Numbered from the stretch's first letter, positions 27,801 through 34,432 are shown. The stretch is DNA of 64,000 nucleotides from Streptomyces durocortorensis (GCF_031760065.1 NZ_CP134500.1:7130001-7194000), one strand, 5' to 3'. Notes: generated by a model from the sequence alone, not told the origin. Translations and numbers: made by a program.

Positions 27801-28633
27801 TCGGGAACGCGTCGTACGGCCAGGGCCAGGGCGAAGTTGGCCGCGGAGAGCACGGTGGCCCGATGCCGGTCGGCCGCCTCGAACCACACCCGGGGCCGCT
27901 TGGCGAACGACAGCGGCCCGATCTTCACCTGCTTGGCGTGGGCGGCCAGAGGCGCGAGATGCGTACCGATGAGCCCCATGTCATGGAAGTACGGCATCCA
28001 GCTGACCACCACGTCCTCGGCGCCGAGTGCCGAGGCGCCGCGTATCTGCTCCAGGTTGGCCAGCACCGCGCCGTGCGTCACCTCCACGCCCTTGGGCGTA
28101 CCGGTGCTCCCCGAGGAGAACTGCACGAACGCGACCTCGTCCTGTCCGGCGTGCCCGGTCGCAGGCTCCGGTAGCTCCGGTCCTTCCCGCAGCACATCGA
28201 GGCTCAAAGCACGTACACCGCCGGGTAGTTCACCGGCCAGCGGCGCGTTGGCCGCATCCACGACGACGGGCGGCCGGCCCAGGTGCTCCCAGACCGGCAG
28301 GACCCGCCGGACATCCGGGGCCAGCGGTACCGGAACGAGACCGGCCGCTAGCGCACCCCAGAACATCGGCTGGAAGTCCTCGCTGCGATCGGCGAGCAAC
28401 GGCACACAGGTACCCGGCGCGACCCCCGCTTTCCGCAACCCGCCCGCCACCCGCAACGCATCGTCCAGAAGCTCGCGCAGAGTCACGGTCAGCTCGCTGC
28501 CGTCACCGCGGACATGGACGACGACCTGCCCGGGAGCCTCACGGGCCGCGCCCAGCAGTACATCCAGCAGTGTCATGTCGTGGTCCACCGGTCCGTCGGT
28601 CCGTTCTTCACGCACGCGCGGCAACGCACGCAC
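15890..28633 (-). CDS. Hybrid PKS/NRPS megasynthase with FAAL loading and AAR-like terminal reductase
   Basis: A single 4247-residue assembly line. Approximate domains: fatty-acyl-AMP ligase 20-560 (SSGSTGTPKG near 174, SWMPYFHDMGLIG, YGLAEATLAVT); ACP near 648 (GGTSL); KS 729-1139 (Cys in DTACSSG near 899, His in EAHGTGT and NIGHL); AT 1281-1548 (GHSVGE, RAFHS, suggesting malonyl-CoA); KR around 1890-2040 (TGGGGGIG, Ser and Tyr in FSSVSA...DYAGAN); ACP near 2209 (LGLDSL); condensation domain near 2413 (HHTVGDG); adenylation 2700-3200 (FTSGSTGRPK, YGPTEA); PCP near 3286 (GGDSL); second condensation domain near 3499 (HHIIGDG); C-terminal domain 3873-4247 with NAD(P) loop VGLGSIGSS near 4021 and Cys4178. 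The last domain resembles cyanobacterial acyl-ACP reductase. There is no thioesterase or classical R domain. GTG 28633 is chosen from promoter spacing; GTG 28588 or ATG 28576 are alternatives. The product would be a reduced acyl-ketide-amino acid. Confidence 0.9.
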   Translation of the reverse strand: MRALPRVREERTDGPVDHDMTLLDVLLGAAREAPGQVVVHVRGDGSELTVTLRELLDDALRVAGGLRKAGVAPGTCVPLLADRSEDFQPMFWGALAAGLVPVPLAPDVRRVLPVWEHLGRPPVVVDAANAPLAGELPGGVRALSLDVLREGPELPEPATGHAGQDEVAFVQFSSGSTGTPKGVEVTHGAVLANLEQIRGASALGAEDVVVSWMPYFHDMGLIGTHLAPLAAHAKQVKIGPLSFAKRPRVWFEAADRHRATVLSAANFALALAVRRVPDEVVEGLDLSGVRLILVGAEPIAPAVWRDFARKMRPAGLDPAASQPVYGLAEATLAVTFPPPGEVAEPLVLDRAALSVGEAVDAEPGPEAVEFMDVGVPVAGCTVRIVDDADSVLGDRRVGHIVVSGPQLARGYHSLPEVSAEAFADGWLRTGDLGFLRDGRLCVTGRHKDVLFLNGRTFHAPDVEEIAAETPGLPAGAPAVIGSTDPVSGGERVVVFVPWARPPHDASDVLERVAARVREALLHDDVRVLALPPGAFPRTTSGKLQRQRLRERFEAGAWGAGGPGAAAVSSVPSGASVASISSAASVRVEPGSSRAAASPRARAETPAPRAEAPIPRAQAEAVVRDVWARVLGLPAPAVGRDERFGSLGGTSLKAMEVLVALEEAFGVTLPPAVIRDHGTVAELAAHLLTVAPGFRAGERESRAEGDAVPPRVVEGDNNGAGPHGSPAPATAVIGMACRFPGADTPDAFWDLLTGGHDAVTPVPEGRWGTAGQREATPDGPDGQRRRQSWGAFLDDTAGFDAAYFGIGDDEARALDPQARLFLELAHEALERAGYAGPRRRGRRIGVFAAVGDSGYRAVLDRASADGSPLPASLTGNLPNLIAARVSQSLDLDGPALAVDTACSSGLVALHLARRSLLDGECDLAVVGGVNLHLTSTGHRLLEEAQALSPTGRSRAFSADADGFVPGEGGAALVLTRLDAARLGDDPVLAVIRATAVNNDGRSLSLMAPNPLRQREVITRAYQQAGVDPASVTYVEAHGTGTAVGDPIELRSLAHAFPVRPGGEPRLLGSVKTNIGHLLNAAALPALVKVVLALGHRRLPPSLHHTPPSPGLAPAGFSVVTEARDWTSAGPLVAGINAFGFGGTNAHAVLEQAPPPSARAGLDRTDDGPHLLTLSARSAAGLRAAASRLADHLDRHPQLGEGDVCRTASTSRDDGPYRLALVTDGDLLDRLADASAASAASAASAASAASAASAASAASAASAASAASAAGSLARSRPRVVFLFPGQGAHFPDRGGALYRTAPVFRDTLDEASALLGPVRGRPLLDWGLNPDREVEALAAMTEVAQPLLVASGVALARQLRSWGVEPDAVAGHSVGEIAAACASGALSLADAVRFAAERGRLMGEFTEHGAMLAVRGGEEAVDSVVAESGGALVVAAYNGPGLLVLSGDVPAVERAARDLDAQGVPVRRLSVSRAFHSPLMRPIAERLADAARKLTPHTPSTPLMSTVTGAWQPVLDPDYLREHALRPVRFGAAVQRMTSEGYDTFVELGRGGTLLGPVRAASRGGGGGCSGASGSDRAAGRDRGGSGGRGRVVVMSALSADSGSRSSSASAPGDGRLGRGTLLETVGRLWSSGVPLDRTALDADRRLVPLPTYPFQRTRYWADPPASPLLHRVQWQDTPLPGPPAAVRSVLLTGPDTASVNALSAQLAAEDIQVYGSADGQPDAVVLVAGPAPEQHDGETLNRAQDAALAAFDTALAHLDETGAGRLLVLTEDVHTTGAAPERPRPAHALLTGLLLAVPQETPGSSAIGVDLCSLDTPALRLEAVLAELRADGAPGEAGTIAWRAGRRLTRAVPPLADADVPPPGDSSTSTGSVPSSPTPGSTTLPPDGTFLITGGGGGIGAALARDLASKGRPTLVLAGRSPGLPTGLTEELRALGATVHYHRADVSQEPDVDALIAALPHLDAVFHAAGVVRPGTLRSRTREEAAEALAAKTRGSLLLSLALRRHGLRPAVCVAFSSVSAVLPGLAGALGDYAGANAFLDAFAAAERASGRPWQSVNLAAFAETGMTAGLSTGSGAGARAVPGTSPGARAALVSRPGGRTVATAPALAALRTAWGVDAAQLVLADLAPSSAYSPPPAGRPERPAGTVPVRGTAPGFVPDAQPRPSPMAREGTTGPGTDTAALLRRLLAAALRLSPAEIPDDEPFLTLGLDSLAAVDLVRQLERERGTALPATLFFEYRTVRELAAHLDAPSPASPCASGHGPAPGRDPVPEGVPFPLTPVQLALHTSSRLHPDVPAHGYVRQTVRGPLDTGLLGRALALLADRHSMLRIRIESATDGSGTDGSGTTRPQQYVAPAVDVTAWYAVRDGLDGRVEELETALCNRPFDLAAEPPVRAVLVRESSELAHLLLVIHHTVGDGYSLNILGEELWSLYTSLAHGDEPALPAPGTDFAGYASAAAEERASSAGAAALDSDRRYWAHRLASRSEAPRLPLPYDGDPAALPAPPLTTHQSALDSVLTGTLEERAAAHGVSLFHLLLAVHVRCLARWSGQREIAVNVARARRDVRLAGVDRLVGPLADTLPLLCDTDPEESVWALAERLGQVWLESEQHAAPTSLDLARLIPAGLTGDGLRTVSPAGFSFARFPAALDERCPVSVRPAAAGTGTPATRLSLLCWQDGTILRFSWNFPARLFDPATVARLDRDFHDELTAAAGTLSDSGTGSSATIVRRLLDRFRATPDAVAVDTGTGAGTGTLTYAELDQASRSVAARLVAHGVTPGSLVGLLTEPGADTVVSVVAILRAGAGWVPLDAGHPTARLADQIARTGVRTVLCHAPTRAAGDALRDVNQVPVDVPAPECAQGSEQGQDHVRELPEEAVDAESIAYVIFTSGSTGRPKAVPITYRSMENYLDWAIGTFGYDAHDRLAQTASICFDASVRQLLAPLLVGATVVAVPWNLLRDPSLLLTHVERTRITVWSSVPTLWEQLLTAAEERIRSGGPRPDLGALRWVHVGGEALPPAHVRRWFDLLGDGQRIANLYGPTEATINTTCHIISARPGDDVRRLPIGRPVAGTEVEVVGPDGRTLGPGEAGELLIAGIGLASGYLGEPDLTEAAFTTRRGRRWYRSGDRVRWSADGGLEFLGRLDDQVKVRGHRIEPGEIEAVLQTHEDVTHAVVLLQDGRLTAFVTPRPGTSGADAVELRLHLGKTLPPYMVPSRITSVDSLPLTGTGKIDRRQLLALRSAAVPGSAGPAATPRRTPPRTPTEIRLARIWSELLGTGDVCREDDFFALGGDSLLVLEVFARLEGAGGPLPRPTVIYRHRTLAALATAVDNGAPATPGTETDAGTGTDTGTRMDAGTGMADVGELSSAGPGPGPSPFPLTPTQRGFLLAEAISPGSTSSWLTRLRLLGPLDTARFQSAVDALVARHPMLRTVFPAGARPAVQQELPPSLRLPVEFETLTEPHHLDERIDSERARRFELWAWPLLRLRVFTLAPDEHVLVVHAHHIIGDGYSAALLVRELMAVYDASAEGEQPVLAPLRGTFRDYAVRAAVPADSTGTPGGTDAAGATGDRAGDGGARWARLSAPYPCPVLRPVLHPALGSGNGPTGKEGEAEVVVPGGLRPAFHAHSFVVDAGHVTELRGLASGVGTTLHAPVLTAYYRALVAATGRADLVLGLAVSGRDHSAQPDVHRVFGPYATAVPLRPAAGTEAESGRPAEAAFEDDLRRIAAEATAARTHEGPVPSLPNGLPLASQFFFTYLDFSALGPESRRTLRVIQEDGDSVYTPPPVGTDVFLSARLDAGRLRLTVRAAAAAFTPEGLAAFAETVRENLTRAAASSASVHASAGVQGRALGRPSGPGTGPDPDPGTGSDQQRMDAALVGYLPSPVQLARLAGLSEEALPREELRTLLFPDGRPRLLETLSTPLGRSGFVCVPLFADELAPGDSLLGHTARGVDLASSLGARSVSLAGMIPSLTGYGFDVLRATGTTGAAVTTGHAATVVSVVKTVHAALDARQRELADLTVAFVGLGSIGSSSLELLLGLAGPPPARLLLCDVRGSGPRLKELAGSLRERGLAGAVDVIESDRGLPGEVYEARLIVAAVSGGGTLLDVDRLEPGTTVIDDSFPHCFDTHRAIGRMGRSKDVLVAGGGLLTVGATERHVADGLPTAAADGYAAQPWLPGTIASCRLESLLHASGAGVPLVRGPVDSTTALAYWAAAEATGTRAAPLHLLTHAIDLDSLVPWAGKAVAPGGGSR
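24834..24941. repeat. 12-copy 9-bp in-frame minisatellite in megasynthase linker
   Basis: The unit GCAGACGCA is repeated 12 times in perfect phase (last copy with one change). On the coding strand it encodes (Ala-Ser-Ala)12 in the linker between the KS-associated region and the AT of the megasynthase, near residues 1231-1266. The length is a multiple of three, so copy-number change keeps the frame. There are no spacers, so it is not a CRISPR array. Confidence 0.97.
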
Positions 28634-28653
28634 TGATCGAATTCCCCGGAATG

Positions 28654-28659
28654 ATCATA
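28654..28659 (-). promoter_or_regulatory. Candidate -10 element for megasynthase gene
   Basis: TATGAT on the minus strand lies about 20 nt upstream of GTG 28633. A small palindrome ATTCC-CC-GGAAT (28641-28652) sits between it and the gene. No clear -35 is visible, so the promoter may be regulator-dependent. Confidence 0.4.
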
Positions 28660-28879
28660 AAAACGCGCTGATCACGAAGAGTCCACCGACGGGAGGAGAC
28701 GACCTGCTCCCTGAGTCTGACGTCCGCACAAGAGAGCGGCGAGGAGCGGAGAGAGGCGGCGAGGAGCGGCAAGAGGAGAGGAAACAGGCGGCAAGAGGCG
28801 GCAGCAGGGGCCCGCCCTCACCGGGCGAGCCCCGTACGCACAACTCACACACCGGACCGGCTGAGCGCCGGTCGACCGA

Positions 28880-29209
28880 CTACGCGCCGGTCGGCGCGGC
28901 CTGCTGTACGACCTCGAAGGACCATACGGTGGACCCGCTCGCCGCGGGCTTCGGCCGTTCGCCGCTCCCGGCGTCGCCGCCCTGGTGGGCCGCCTTCATG
29001 GGGCCCTCCATCCAAGCCTGGAAGGATGCCTCGTCGCGCCAGCGCGTGTAGACGAGGTAGTCGTCCGTTCCTTCGACGGGCCGGAGAAGCTCGAACCACT
29101 CGAACCCGTCGGAGTTCTCCACCGCGTGGGCCCGCGAAGCGAAGCGCTTTTCCAGCGTCTCGCGTTGTTCCTGGGGGACGGTCAGCACATTGATCTTGAC
29201 TACGCTCAT
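28880..29209 (-). CDS. Antibiotic biosynthesis monooxygenase (ABM) family protein
   Basis: This 109-residue protein starts at ATG 29209, with GGATGAGG just upstream; a longer in-frame start adds residues that do not fit the family. The dimeric ferredoxin-like ABM fold is recognisable: MSVVKINVLTVPQEQRETLEKRFASRA, GFEWFELLRPVEGTDDYLVYTRWRDEASFQAWM. Relatives include HmoA-like heme-degrading enzymes and quinone-forming oxygenases. The C-terminal 25 residues are polar and less conserved. It is on the megasynthase strand about 250 bp upstream, but near-identical relatives occur in many streptomycetes outside clusters, so a link to the megasynthase is not established. The 28634-28879 gap has no gene. 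Confidence 0.85.
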   Translation of the reverse strand: MSVVKINVLTVPQEQRETLEKRFASRAHAVENSDGFEWFELLRPVEGTDDYLVYTRWRDEASFQAWMEGPMKAAHQGGDAGSGERPKPAASGSTVWSFEVVQQAAPTGA

Positions 29210-29334
29210 GGCCTCATCCTGCCGTACGAGGCCCGGCGGGCGGAGCATCGGCCCCCGGCCGACGCGGCGGACGAAATCCTGTTGGCCCGCCGTGGACGAG
29301 CTGCGACGATACGTCCTTCCCCACCGGAGGACAT

Positions 29335-30366
29335 TTGTTCGTTTTCGTGTGTGCGGGGTGCGGTGCCGATCTCACCACCCCGCTGTCCCGAGTCGTCCTG
29401 CCGGTCCACGCTCATCAGACGTACGGGAACGGGATTCAGCTCCCGGTACTCATGGAGCCGGGCACGTTCGCCGTGGACCCGGAGTCCTGGGGGCATCGGC
29501 CCGACGGCGCGCCCGGCGCGATCGTCATCGCACCCGGAGACACCCGGGGCACCCTGCTGATCCCGGAGAAGAGCGGCGGCTGCTGTTGCGGCCTCGTCGG
29601 GACCGACGGCCCCAACATGGTCTGCGAGGCGTGCGGCCTGCCTGTGGCGAGCAGGATCGACGACTGCTCGCTCTGGCAGTCGGTGCGGCTCGTCCCGCAC
29701 GCCGTGCACCGCACCCGCGTGGACGACATCGATGACGTACCGCTCTCGTGGGCGGAGTTGAGGGCGGAAACGAAGGGCACACCCCCGTTCGAGCCGATCA
29801 CCACCTGGGGGACGCGCCCGGAGTCCCGCTGGTGGTCATGGAGCCCGCAGTGGGAGGCAGCGGCAGGCCGGGCTCTCGCCCACCTGCTGGCGGCTTCGCA
29901 GGGTCGGCCGGTGACCGTCCCGGGCGGCCTGACCGGGGAAGTGTTCCAACGGGCCCTCGACGCCCTGCTGCCCGCGGGCCCGCCGCCGATCCAAGCCGCC
30001 CTGGCCGGACCCGGACTGCCCGCCTCCGACGCGGGCACCGACATCCTCCTGGCCCCGGTCCATCCGCAGACGGGTGAGACCTGGACTCCGTCCGGCCCGC
30101 AGGCGTCGGGATACCCGGTGCCGCTCCCGTACGGAGTGTGGCTGTGGCTGGCGTTCCCCGAACCGGACCTCTCCCTCCCCGCATCAGGCAGCATGCCTGA
30201 CGGCGTCCTCCGCGACGACCCGCCCCTTCTGCGCCCCCCTTCCCTCTTCCGGACCGATGCCGGGACGTTCCGCCACACCATGGCGCGGCTACCGGCCATC
30301 CACAGCCCGTGGCTGCGCGAGATCTTCGACGACGTCCCCTGCCACCTGAGAGCCCGCATCTTCTAA
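29335..30366 (+). CDS. Conserved hypothetical protein with N-terminal zinc-ribbon-like cysteines
   Basis: This 343-residue protein has an N-terminal Cys-rich module (CAGC near residues 6-9, GGCCCGL near 81-87, CEAC near 97-100 and CSLW) suggesting a zinc ribbon. The rest is a Trp/Pro-rich domain (ESRWWSWSPQWEAAAGRALAHLLAA, PVPLPYGVWLWLAFPEPD) with no recognised motif. TTG 29335 lies four bases after GGAGG; a GTG at 29347 is the alternative. Similar proteins of unknown function are widespread in Streptomyces. Its stop codon lies within the shared terminator hairpin at 30365. Confidence 0.75.
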   Translation: MFVFVCAGCGADLTTPLSRVVLPVHAHQTYGNGIQLPVLMEPGTFAVDPESWGHRPDGAPGAIVIAPGDTRGTLLIPEKSGGCCCGLVGTDGPNMVCEACGLPVASRIDDCSLWQSVRLVPHAVHRTRVDDIDDVPLSWAELRAETKGTPPFEPITTWGTRPESRWWSWSPQWEAAAGRALAHLLAASQGRPVTVPGGLTGEVFQRALDALLPAGPPPIQAALAGPGLPASDAGTDILLAPVHPQTGETWTPSGPQASGYPVPLPYGVWLWLAFPEPDLSLPASGSMPDGVLRDDPPLLRPPSLFRTDAGTFRHTMARLPAIHSPWLREIFDDVPCHLRARIF

Positions 30367-30403
30367 GGGCTGTCCCGTGACCAGCGGTTACGGGACAGCC
30401 CTT
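30365..30403. terminator. Bidirectional intrinsic terminator
   Basis: A perfect 14-bp stem (AAGGGCTGTCCCGT / ACGGGACAGCCCTT) with an 11-nt loop lies between two convergent genes. It overlaps both TAA stop codons. The A and T ends give a short U-tract in each direction. Confidence 0.9.
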
Positions 30404-30926
30404 AGCTGGCCTGCTGCAATTCCCAGTAGTGCGGTTCGATGGGTGCCCGCCTCACCACGACACGACCGGTTACCTCAGGAATGTCGACCACCTTCCCCCA
30501 CGAGTCGGATCGATCGCCGGGAGTGTGCTCGATGTCGGCCCACACCACGCTGCCGGGCCCGGCGGAGCCGAAGGACACGGTCCACTCGGCGTACTTGTCG
30601 GCGCAGGAGTCGGTGACCCTCACCCTGTAGTTCGTGTTCACGCCCAGGCAGGTGCGCGGGTTCGAGCCCGGCGTCGAGACTTCCATCGTCCCGTTGGGGC
30701 GCTTGCGCACCTCCCAGTTCGCCGAGGTCGACGCGGTCTCCGTGCAGGCGCCCAACCCGACCGAGCCGATGCTCGCGTGCGATTTGGGCCAAACCAGGCA
30801 CTTGCCGTCCTGGAGAGCAGCGAACCGGTAGACCCCGTCGACAACCGGGGCGGCGTGGGCGGGTTGAACAAGGGTCGCGGTGGCTGCCGCCGCGGCGGCC
30901 ATGACTGCGATGACGCGTGAACGCAT
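30402..30926 (-). CDS. Secreted hypothetical protein, possible beta-trefoil lectin-like fold
   Basis: This 174-residue protein starts at ATG 30926 with GAGGAG upstream. Residues 1-27 are a Sec signal (MRSRVIAVMAAAAAATATLV, cleavage after AHA). The mature part has paired cysteines (GKCLVW, LGACTETAS, RTCLGV, DSCADKY) and spaced ANWEV and AEWTV segments. This is reminiscent of ricin-type repeats, in which Q-x-W motifs close each lobe, but I cannot confirm the fold. It is extracellular by prediction. The function is unknown, and there is no operon partner. Confidence 0.75.
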   Translation of the reverse strand: MRSRVIAVMAAAAAATATLVQPAHAAPVVDGVYRFAALQDGKCLVWPKSHASIGSVGLGACTETASTSANWEVRKRPNGTMEVSTPGSNPRTCLGVNTNYRVRVTDSCADKYAEWTVSFGSAGPGSVVWADIEHTPGDRSDSWGKVVDIPEVTGRVVVRRAPIEPHYWELQQAS

Positions 30927-31322
30927 GGGAAGGGGCTCCTCGGAACAGCCGTGGTCACGCCGATCACCGGCGCGGACGCGGTCGATGCACGCTCCGCCGG
31001 GGACGGCGGCGGCACCAATCTTGGACCACCGGCCCGCCCGGCAGCAGTCCGCGCCGGGCGCTGTCACCCGCCTGGTCGAGCCGCGATACCCAATGGTGTG
31101 GCGGCCTGCCGTCGTCGGCTTCGGCTCGACCGCGCAGCCGGGAGGGGGGCGTCTTTCAGCAGCCTGAGGTGCGGTGTCGCTCCAGCAGCTGGCCCGGGTG
31201 TACTTGACGCCTGTGAAGGCCCGGTACGTGGTGCGGTCCCGGTAGGAGTACTGGTTGCGGGTCTCGTGGGCAACGAGCTTGTGCACGGTAGGCAGCGGGG
31301 CGTCGAGCCCGGATGGTTGATC
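30927..31322. other. Non-coding stretch, 396 bp
   Basis: No convincing gene on either strand. It holds the promoter region of the secreted protein and ends at the broken transposase. A short string near 31270-31290 (GTGCACGGTAGGCAG) recurs inverted near 32161-32175, flanking the transposase remnant, and may mark the element ends. Confidence 0.4.
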
Positions 31323-32122
31323 ATGGCCGGGTGGCAGGGAATGACCACGTGCGGTGTCATCAGCAATCGGCGGGCCAAAGGCCTGGCTGTCGGAGTGATC
31401 GCTGAACTCGTCGAAGAGGGATCCCGCGACGTGCTGGCCTGCTGGTTCGGCGTCGACCGCTCCACGATCGCCCGCGCCGTCGGCGAGGTGCGGCCCCTAC
31501 TCGCCGAGCGAGGCTGCACCGTCAGCCCCGGCGCGCGGCTGCGAACTCAGGCCGGCCTCGTCGACCACTTCGGCGCCAGCGGGGCGACCGGAATCATCGA
31601 CGGCACCGAGATCCGGGCCCGTCGGCCCGCCGCCGGACGCAAGGACCGCGACAAGTGCATCTCCGGCAAGAACAAGCAGAACGCTTTCAAGTCCATGGTG
31701 GTCACGGACGGCGAAGGCCGCATGCTGTGGTGCAGCCCGACAGGTCCCGCAAGCTGCGCGGACATCATCCACGCCCGCCAATTGGGGCTGGTCAAGCTCT
31801 TGGCCGCCGGGTCTGCAGTGTGGAGAGTCTCGCCGATGCCAGCTACCAGGGCCTGGGCGCACCGACCAGCGGCCGGGTGGTGGCACCACCGCACCGCAAG
31901 TTCAAGAAGAACGCCCTGGACTGGTACGAGGCGGTGCACGAACGCCAGCGCATGGAACACTCCTCACGTCGTATCCGGGTCGAGCACGGCATCGCCCATC
32001 TGAGGAACCGGCGGGCTGTGCCCGCCGCCTCGGCCGCCGCGAGCCATGAGCGACACCGTCCAAGCCGTCCCCGGCCTGCTGTCCCATCAGCAGACCGACC
32101 TGACGTCGACACGTCAGACGTG
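31323..32122 (+). pseudogene. IS5-family-like transposase, internally deleted and frameshifted
   Basis: The first frame reads AKGLAVGVIAELVEEGSRDVLACWFGVDRSTIARAVGEVRPLL, then TGIIDGTEIRARRPAAGRKDRDK and KNKQNAFKSMVVTDGEGRMLWCSP, with the first catalytic Asp in IIDGTEI. Compared with intact relatives as I remember them, about 50 residues are missing between ELVEE and DVLACW with the frame kept. Near 31810 the frame shifts to LADASYQGLGAPTSGRVVAPPHRKFKKNALDWYE and RIRVEHGIAHL. A second shift near 32040 leads to MSDTVQAVPGLLSHQQ. It cannot make an active transposase. Confidence 0.8.
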
Positions 32123-32263
32123 AACACTCAGTCCCGCCGCCGTCCTCGACGCCTTCCTGCCTACCGTGCACGAGCTCCTTGAGCCGCCTTTCCTGGAGCT
32201 GGGTGCTGCGAGTGTCGAGGGCATCGGCACATGACCGACGCAACAGCCCTGGCCCCAATCCAC

Positions 32264-32341
32264 CTGGGCGAAGGCGGCGACTCCGACCCGCCTCACTGCC
32301 CCTATCTCTTCGATGGTGACCTCGACCGAGTCGCCGACGCC
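32264..32341 (-). pseudogene. Possible fumarylacetoacetate-hydrolase C-terminal fragment
   Basis: About 25 residues (VGDSVEVTIEEIGAVRRVGVAAF) resemble the end of FAA-hydrolase family proteins. Nothing of the body of such a gene remains, so it would be a scrap carried with neighbouring insertion-element debris. The match is short and could be chance. Confidence 0.25.
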
Positions 32342-32371
32342 TTCGAGGCACAAGACGCCGACGAGCCACGG

Positions 32372-33979
32372 TCATGGCTGGGAACCGCTGGCCGGGTCAC
32401 TGGTCCGCTTCCGCCTGCCGTCCTGTTGGGGGCAGGTCTTGTCGGTCGCGGGCAGCTTGCCGGTGGCCAGGTACCGGTTGACCTGGTTGTCGACGCAGGC
32501 GTTCTCGTAGAGGCCGTAGACCGCATGCCGGTTGGCGCCCTTGAGGGTGAGCAGCTTGGAGCTGGGCAGCAGGCCGTGAAGGGCGACGGCCCCGGTGTGC
32601 GTGGTGCGCGGGTCTCCGGTGGCGGAGACGATCAGCACCTTGGCGTCGCGCTTCACCTTGGTGGGCTTCTCGCGGGGCCGGTCCCAGAAGGCGCACGGAC
32701 TGATGTTGTTCACCAGCGGACCGAGGCGCGGGTGCGCGGCACGGCTCCGCTCGATGTCGCGCCAGTAGACCTCGGGGTCGCGCGGGGCGGCTACGTCTCC
32801 GCAGATGACCGCGGACTGCACGCTGCCGTGGTGCGACTGCTCGCCGGTCGTCACCAGGCGGAGGATCCCCGCGAACTGCGGCGACAGCCGGGTTGGCCGC
32901 CCTGCCGCCGCCCGGTTCAGTACGGACACCTGCTCACCGAGGGTCGCCCGGGACGCATCGGTGTCGCTGTCGATCCCGGCGACGAGCACGAACGGGACCA
33001 GGCTGTCGTCGAGGTGGAAGGTGTCCGGGCCCGTGCCAACGGTGATCGGGCGGCTCGCGGATTGCTCTATGAGGCGGTCGATCGTGGCAAGGACCTGGCC
33101 GCGGGTACGGCCGAGGCCGTAGGTGTCATTGCGGACGGCGGCCCATGCGGCCCAGTCGGCAAGCGCCTGCTCGTTCTCTCCGACGGCCTCCCGCAGCAAC
33201 CGGGTGCCGAACTTGCGCGGATCGATGGCGCCGTCCAGGACCATGCGGTCGGTACGGCCCGGGAACATCTGGGTGTAGACGGTGCCCAGGTAGGTGCCGT
33301 ACGAGTAGCCGAAGTAGGAGATCTTCCGCTCGCCGAGCGCCCCGCGGATGACGTCCATGTCGCGGGCCGTGTTGCGGGTGCTGACGTGCGGCAGCACGGC
33401 GGCGTCGGTGGCACGGCACTTGGCGGCCAGGTCCTTTTGAAGCACGACCTGGCGCTCGAAGGCCGCCCGGTCGAGGCCGGCCGAGGAGAGAGTGGTGCCG
33501 ACGGGCCAGCCGCAGTCCAGCGGGGTGCTGCGGCCGACGAAGCGCGGGTCGAAACCGACGATGTCGTACCGCCGTCCCGTCTTCTTCATCCAGGCGTGGA
33601 ACTCCGGCGGGGATTCGAAGGCGGTGCCGCCGGGACCGCCGTTGTTGAGCAGGATGGAACCGATGCGGTGGCGGGTGTCGGTGGCTTTGAGCCGGGATAT
33701 CGCGACGGTGATCGTACGTCCCCGGGGGGCGGTGTAGTCGAGCGGCACGGTGACGTCCGTGCACTGCACGTCGGCCGCGTCCAGACCACGGCCCACGGTG
33801 TCGTCCGGGCCATCGGCACAGCTGCCCCAGCTCAGTGGCTGGTTGTAGTAGCGGTGGAGGCCGGAGGCGTACTTCGGCTTGCTGGGGACCGCCGTGGCCG
33901 TGGCGGGGGCGGCCCCGAGGCAGACGGCGAGGGCGAGGCCCACCGCCGACGCGCGGCGCAGGGCCGAGGCGGAGGTCAT
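32372..33979 (-). CDS. Secreted alpha/beta-hydrolase, tripeptidyl aminopeptidase-like
   Basis: This 535-residue exported enzyme starts at ATG 33979, eight bases after GAGGAG; the GTG one codon upstream is also possible. Residues 1-32 form a signal peptide (ALRRASAVGLALAVCLGAAPATATA). The hydrolase core shows ILLNNGGPGGTAFES (oxyanion region), YDIVGFDPRFVGRST, the nucleophile elbow FGYSYGTYLG near residue 225, and the late Asp and His in VSATGDPRTTHTGA and LKGANRHAVYG. C-terminal cysteines (ENACVDNQ, DKTCPQ) match the TAP-like C-terminal domain. Relatives SlpD/SlpE and TAP remove N-terminal tripeptides from secreted proteins. It is intact despite the broken genes around it. Confidence 0.9.
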   Translation of the reverse strand: MTSASALRRASAVGLALAVCLGAAPATATAVPSKPKYASGLHRYYNQPLSWGSCADGPDDTVGRGLDAADVQCTDVTVPLDYTAPRGRTITVAISRLKATDTRHRIGSILLNNGGPGGTAFESPPEFHAWMKKTGRRYDIVGFDPRFVGRSTPLDCGWPVGTTLSSAGLDRAAFERQVVLQKDLAAKCRATDAAVLPHVSTRNTARDMDVIRGALGERKISYFGYSYGTYLGTVYTQMFPGRTDRMVLDGAIDPRKFGTRLLREAVGENEQALADWAAWAAVRNDTYGLGRTRGQVLATIDRLIEQSASRPITVGTGPDTFHLDDSLVPFVLVAGIDSDTDASRATLGEQVSVLNRAAAGRPTRLSPQFAGILRLVTTGEQSHHGSVQSAVICGDVAAPRDPEVYWRDIERSRAAHPRLGPLVNNISPCAFWDRPREKPTKVKRDAKVLIVSATGDPRTTHTGAVALHGLLPSSKLLTLKGANRHAVYGLYENACVDNQVNRYLATGKLPATDKTCPQQDGRRKRTSDPASGSQP

Positions 33980-34090
33980 CACGAAGTCTCCTCGGGGCGG
34001 TGGGTGTGGGGCGTTGCGGTCGGGGGCACCAGCCGTGTTCTTCTCACCCCTCAGACGCTAGGCGGAACGGCCGCCCCTCTCACTACAGTT

Positions 34091-34432
34091 GACCCCCCGA
34101 TTCCGAGGGGGTAACCCCCACCAGTGCGGCTCCAGGAAGTCGGGCAGTTCGAGCCACTCGGGCCGCCGGAAGGCAGGCTCTCGCCAGCCCGGTATGAACC
34201 TGCCGTCGGGGGCTCGGATCTCCGGAACCAGTTCGCCGTGCTCGTCGTAGCAGTGCCGCAGGGTGAAGCTGCCGTAGCGCGGGTGGACCGGCCAGGCGCC
34301 CCAGCGCGGGCCGCTGAGGATGGACGGGTCGGCCGCCTCAGTCGGCGCGGTCTCCAGCTCCTGGAGACTGCGGTCGTCCTGGACGCGCTGGCCCTGTGCC
34401 ACGGACGCGGCAGCTACCTGCCCGGCGATCAA
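34091..34432 (-). pseudogene. Hypothetical protein fragment truncated by IS debris
   Basis: The minus strand reads GPRWGAWPVHPRYGSFTLRH, then EIRAPDGRFIPGWREP and RRPEWLELPDFLEPHWW, which looks like genuine protein sequence of unknown function. The reading frame begins abruptly at a TTG inside the neighbouring IS630-like remnant. It ends in a Gly/Arg-rich tail that runs into the promoter of the secreted peptidase. It is probably the C-terminal leftover of a larger gene. Confidence 0.4.

Noticed and set aside
24209..28174. 1321-codon plus-strand frame with Arg-Arg-Ser repeats
   Set aside because: Antisense of the megasynthase. The Arg-Arg-Ser run is only the other-strand reading of the Ala-Ser-Ala minisatellite.
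32231..34114. 627-codon plus-strand frame
   Set aside because: Antisense shadow of the secreted peptidase, which has a signal peptide and catalytic motifs on the minus strand.
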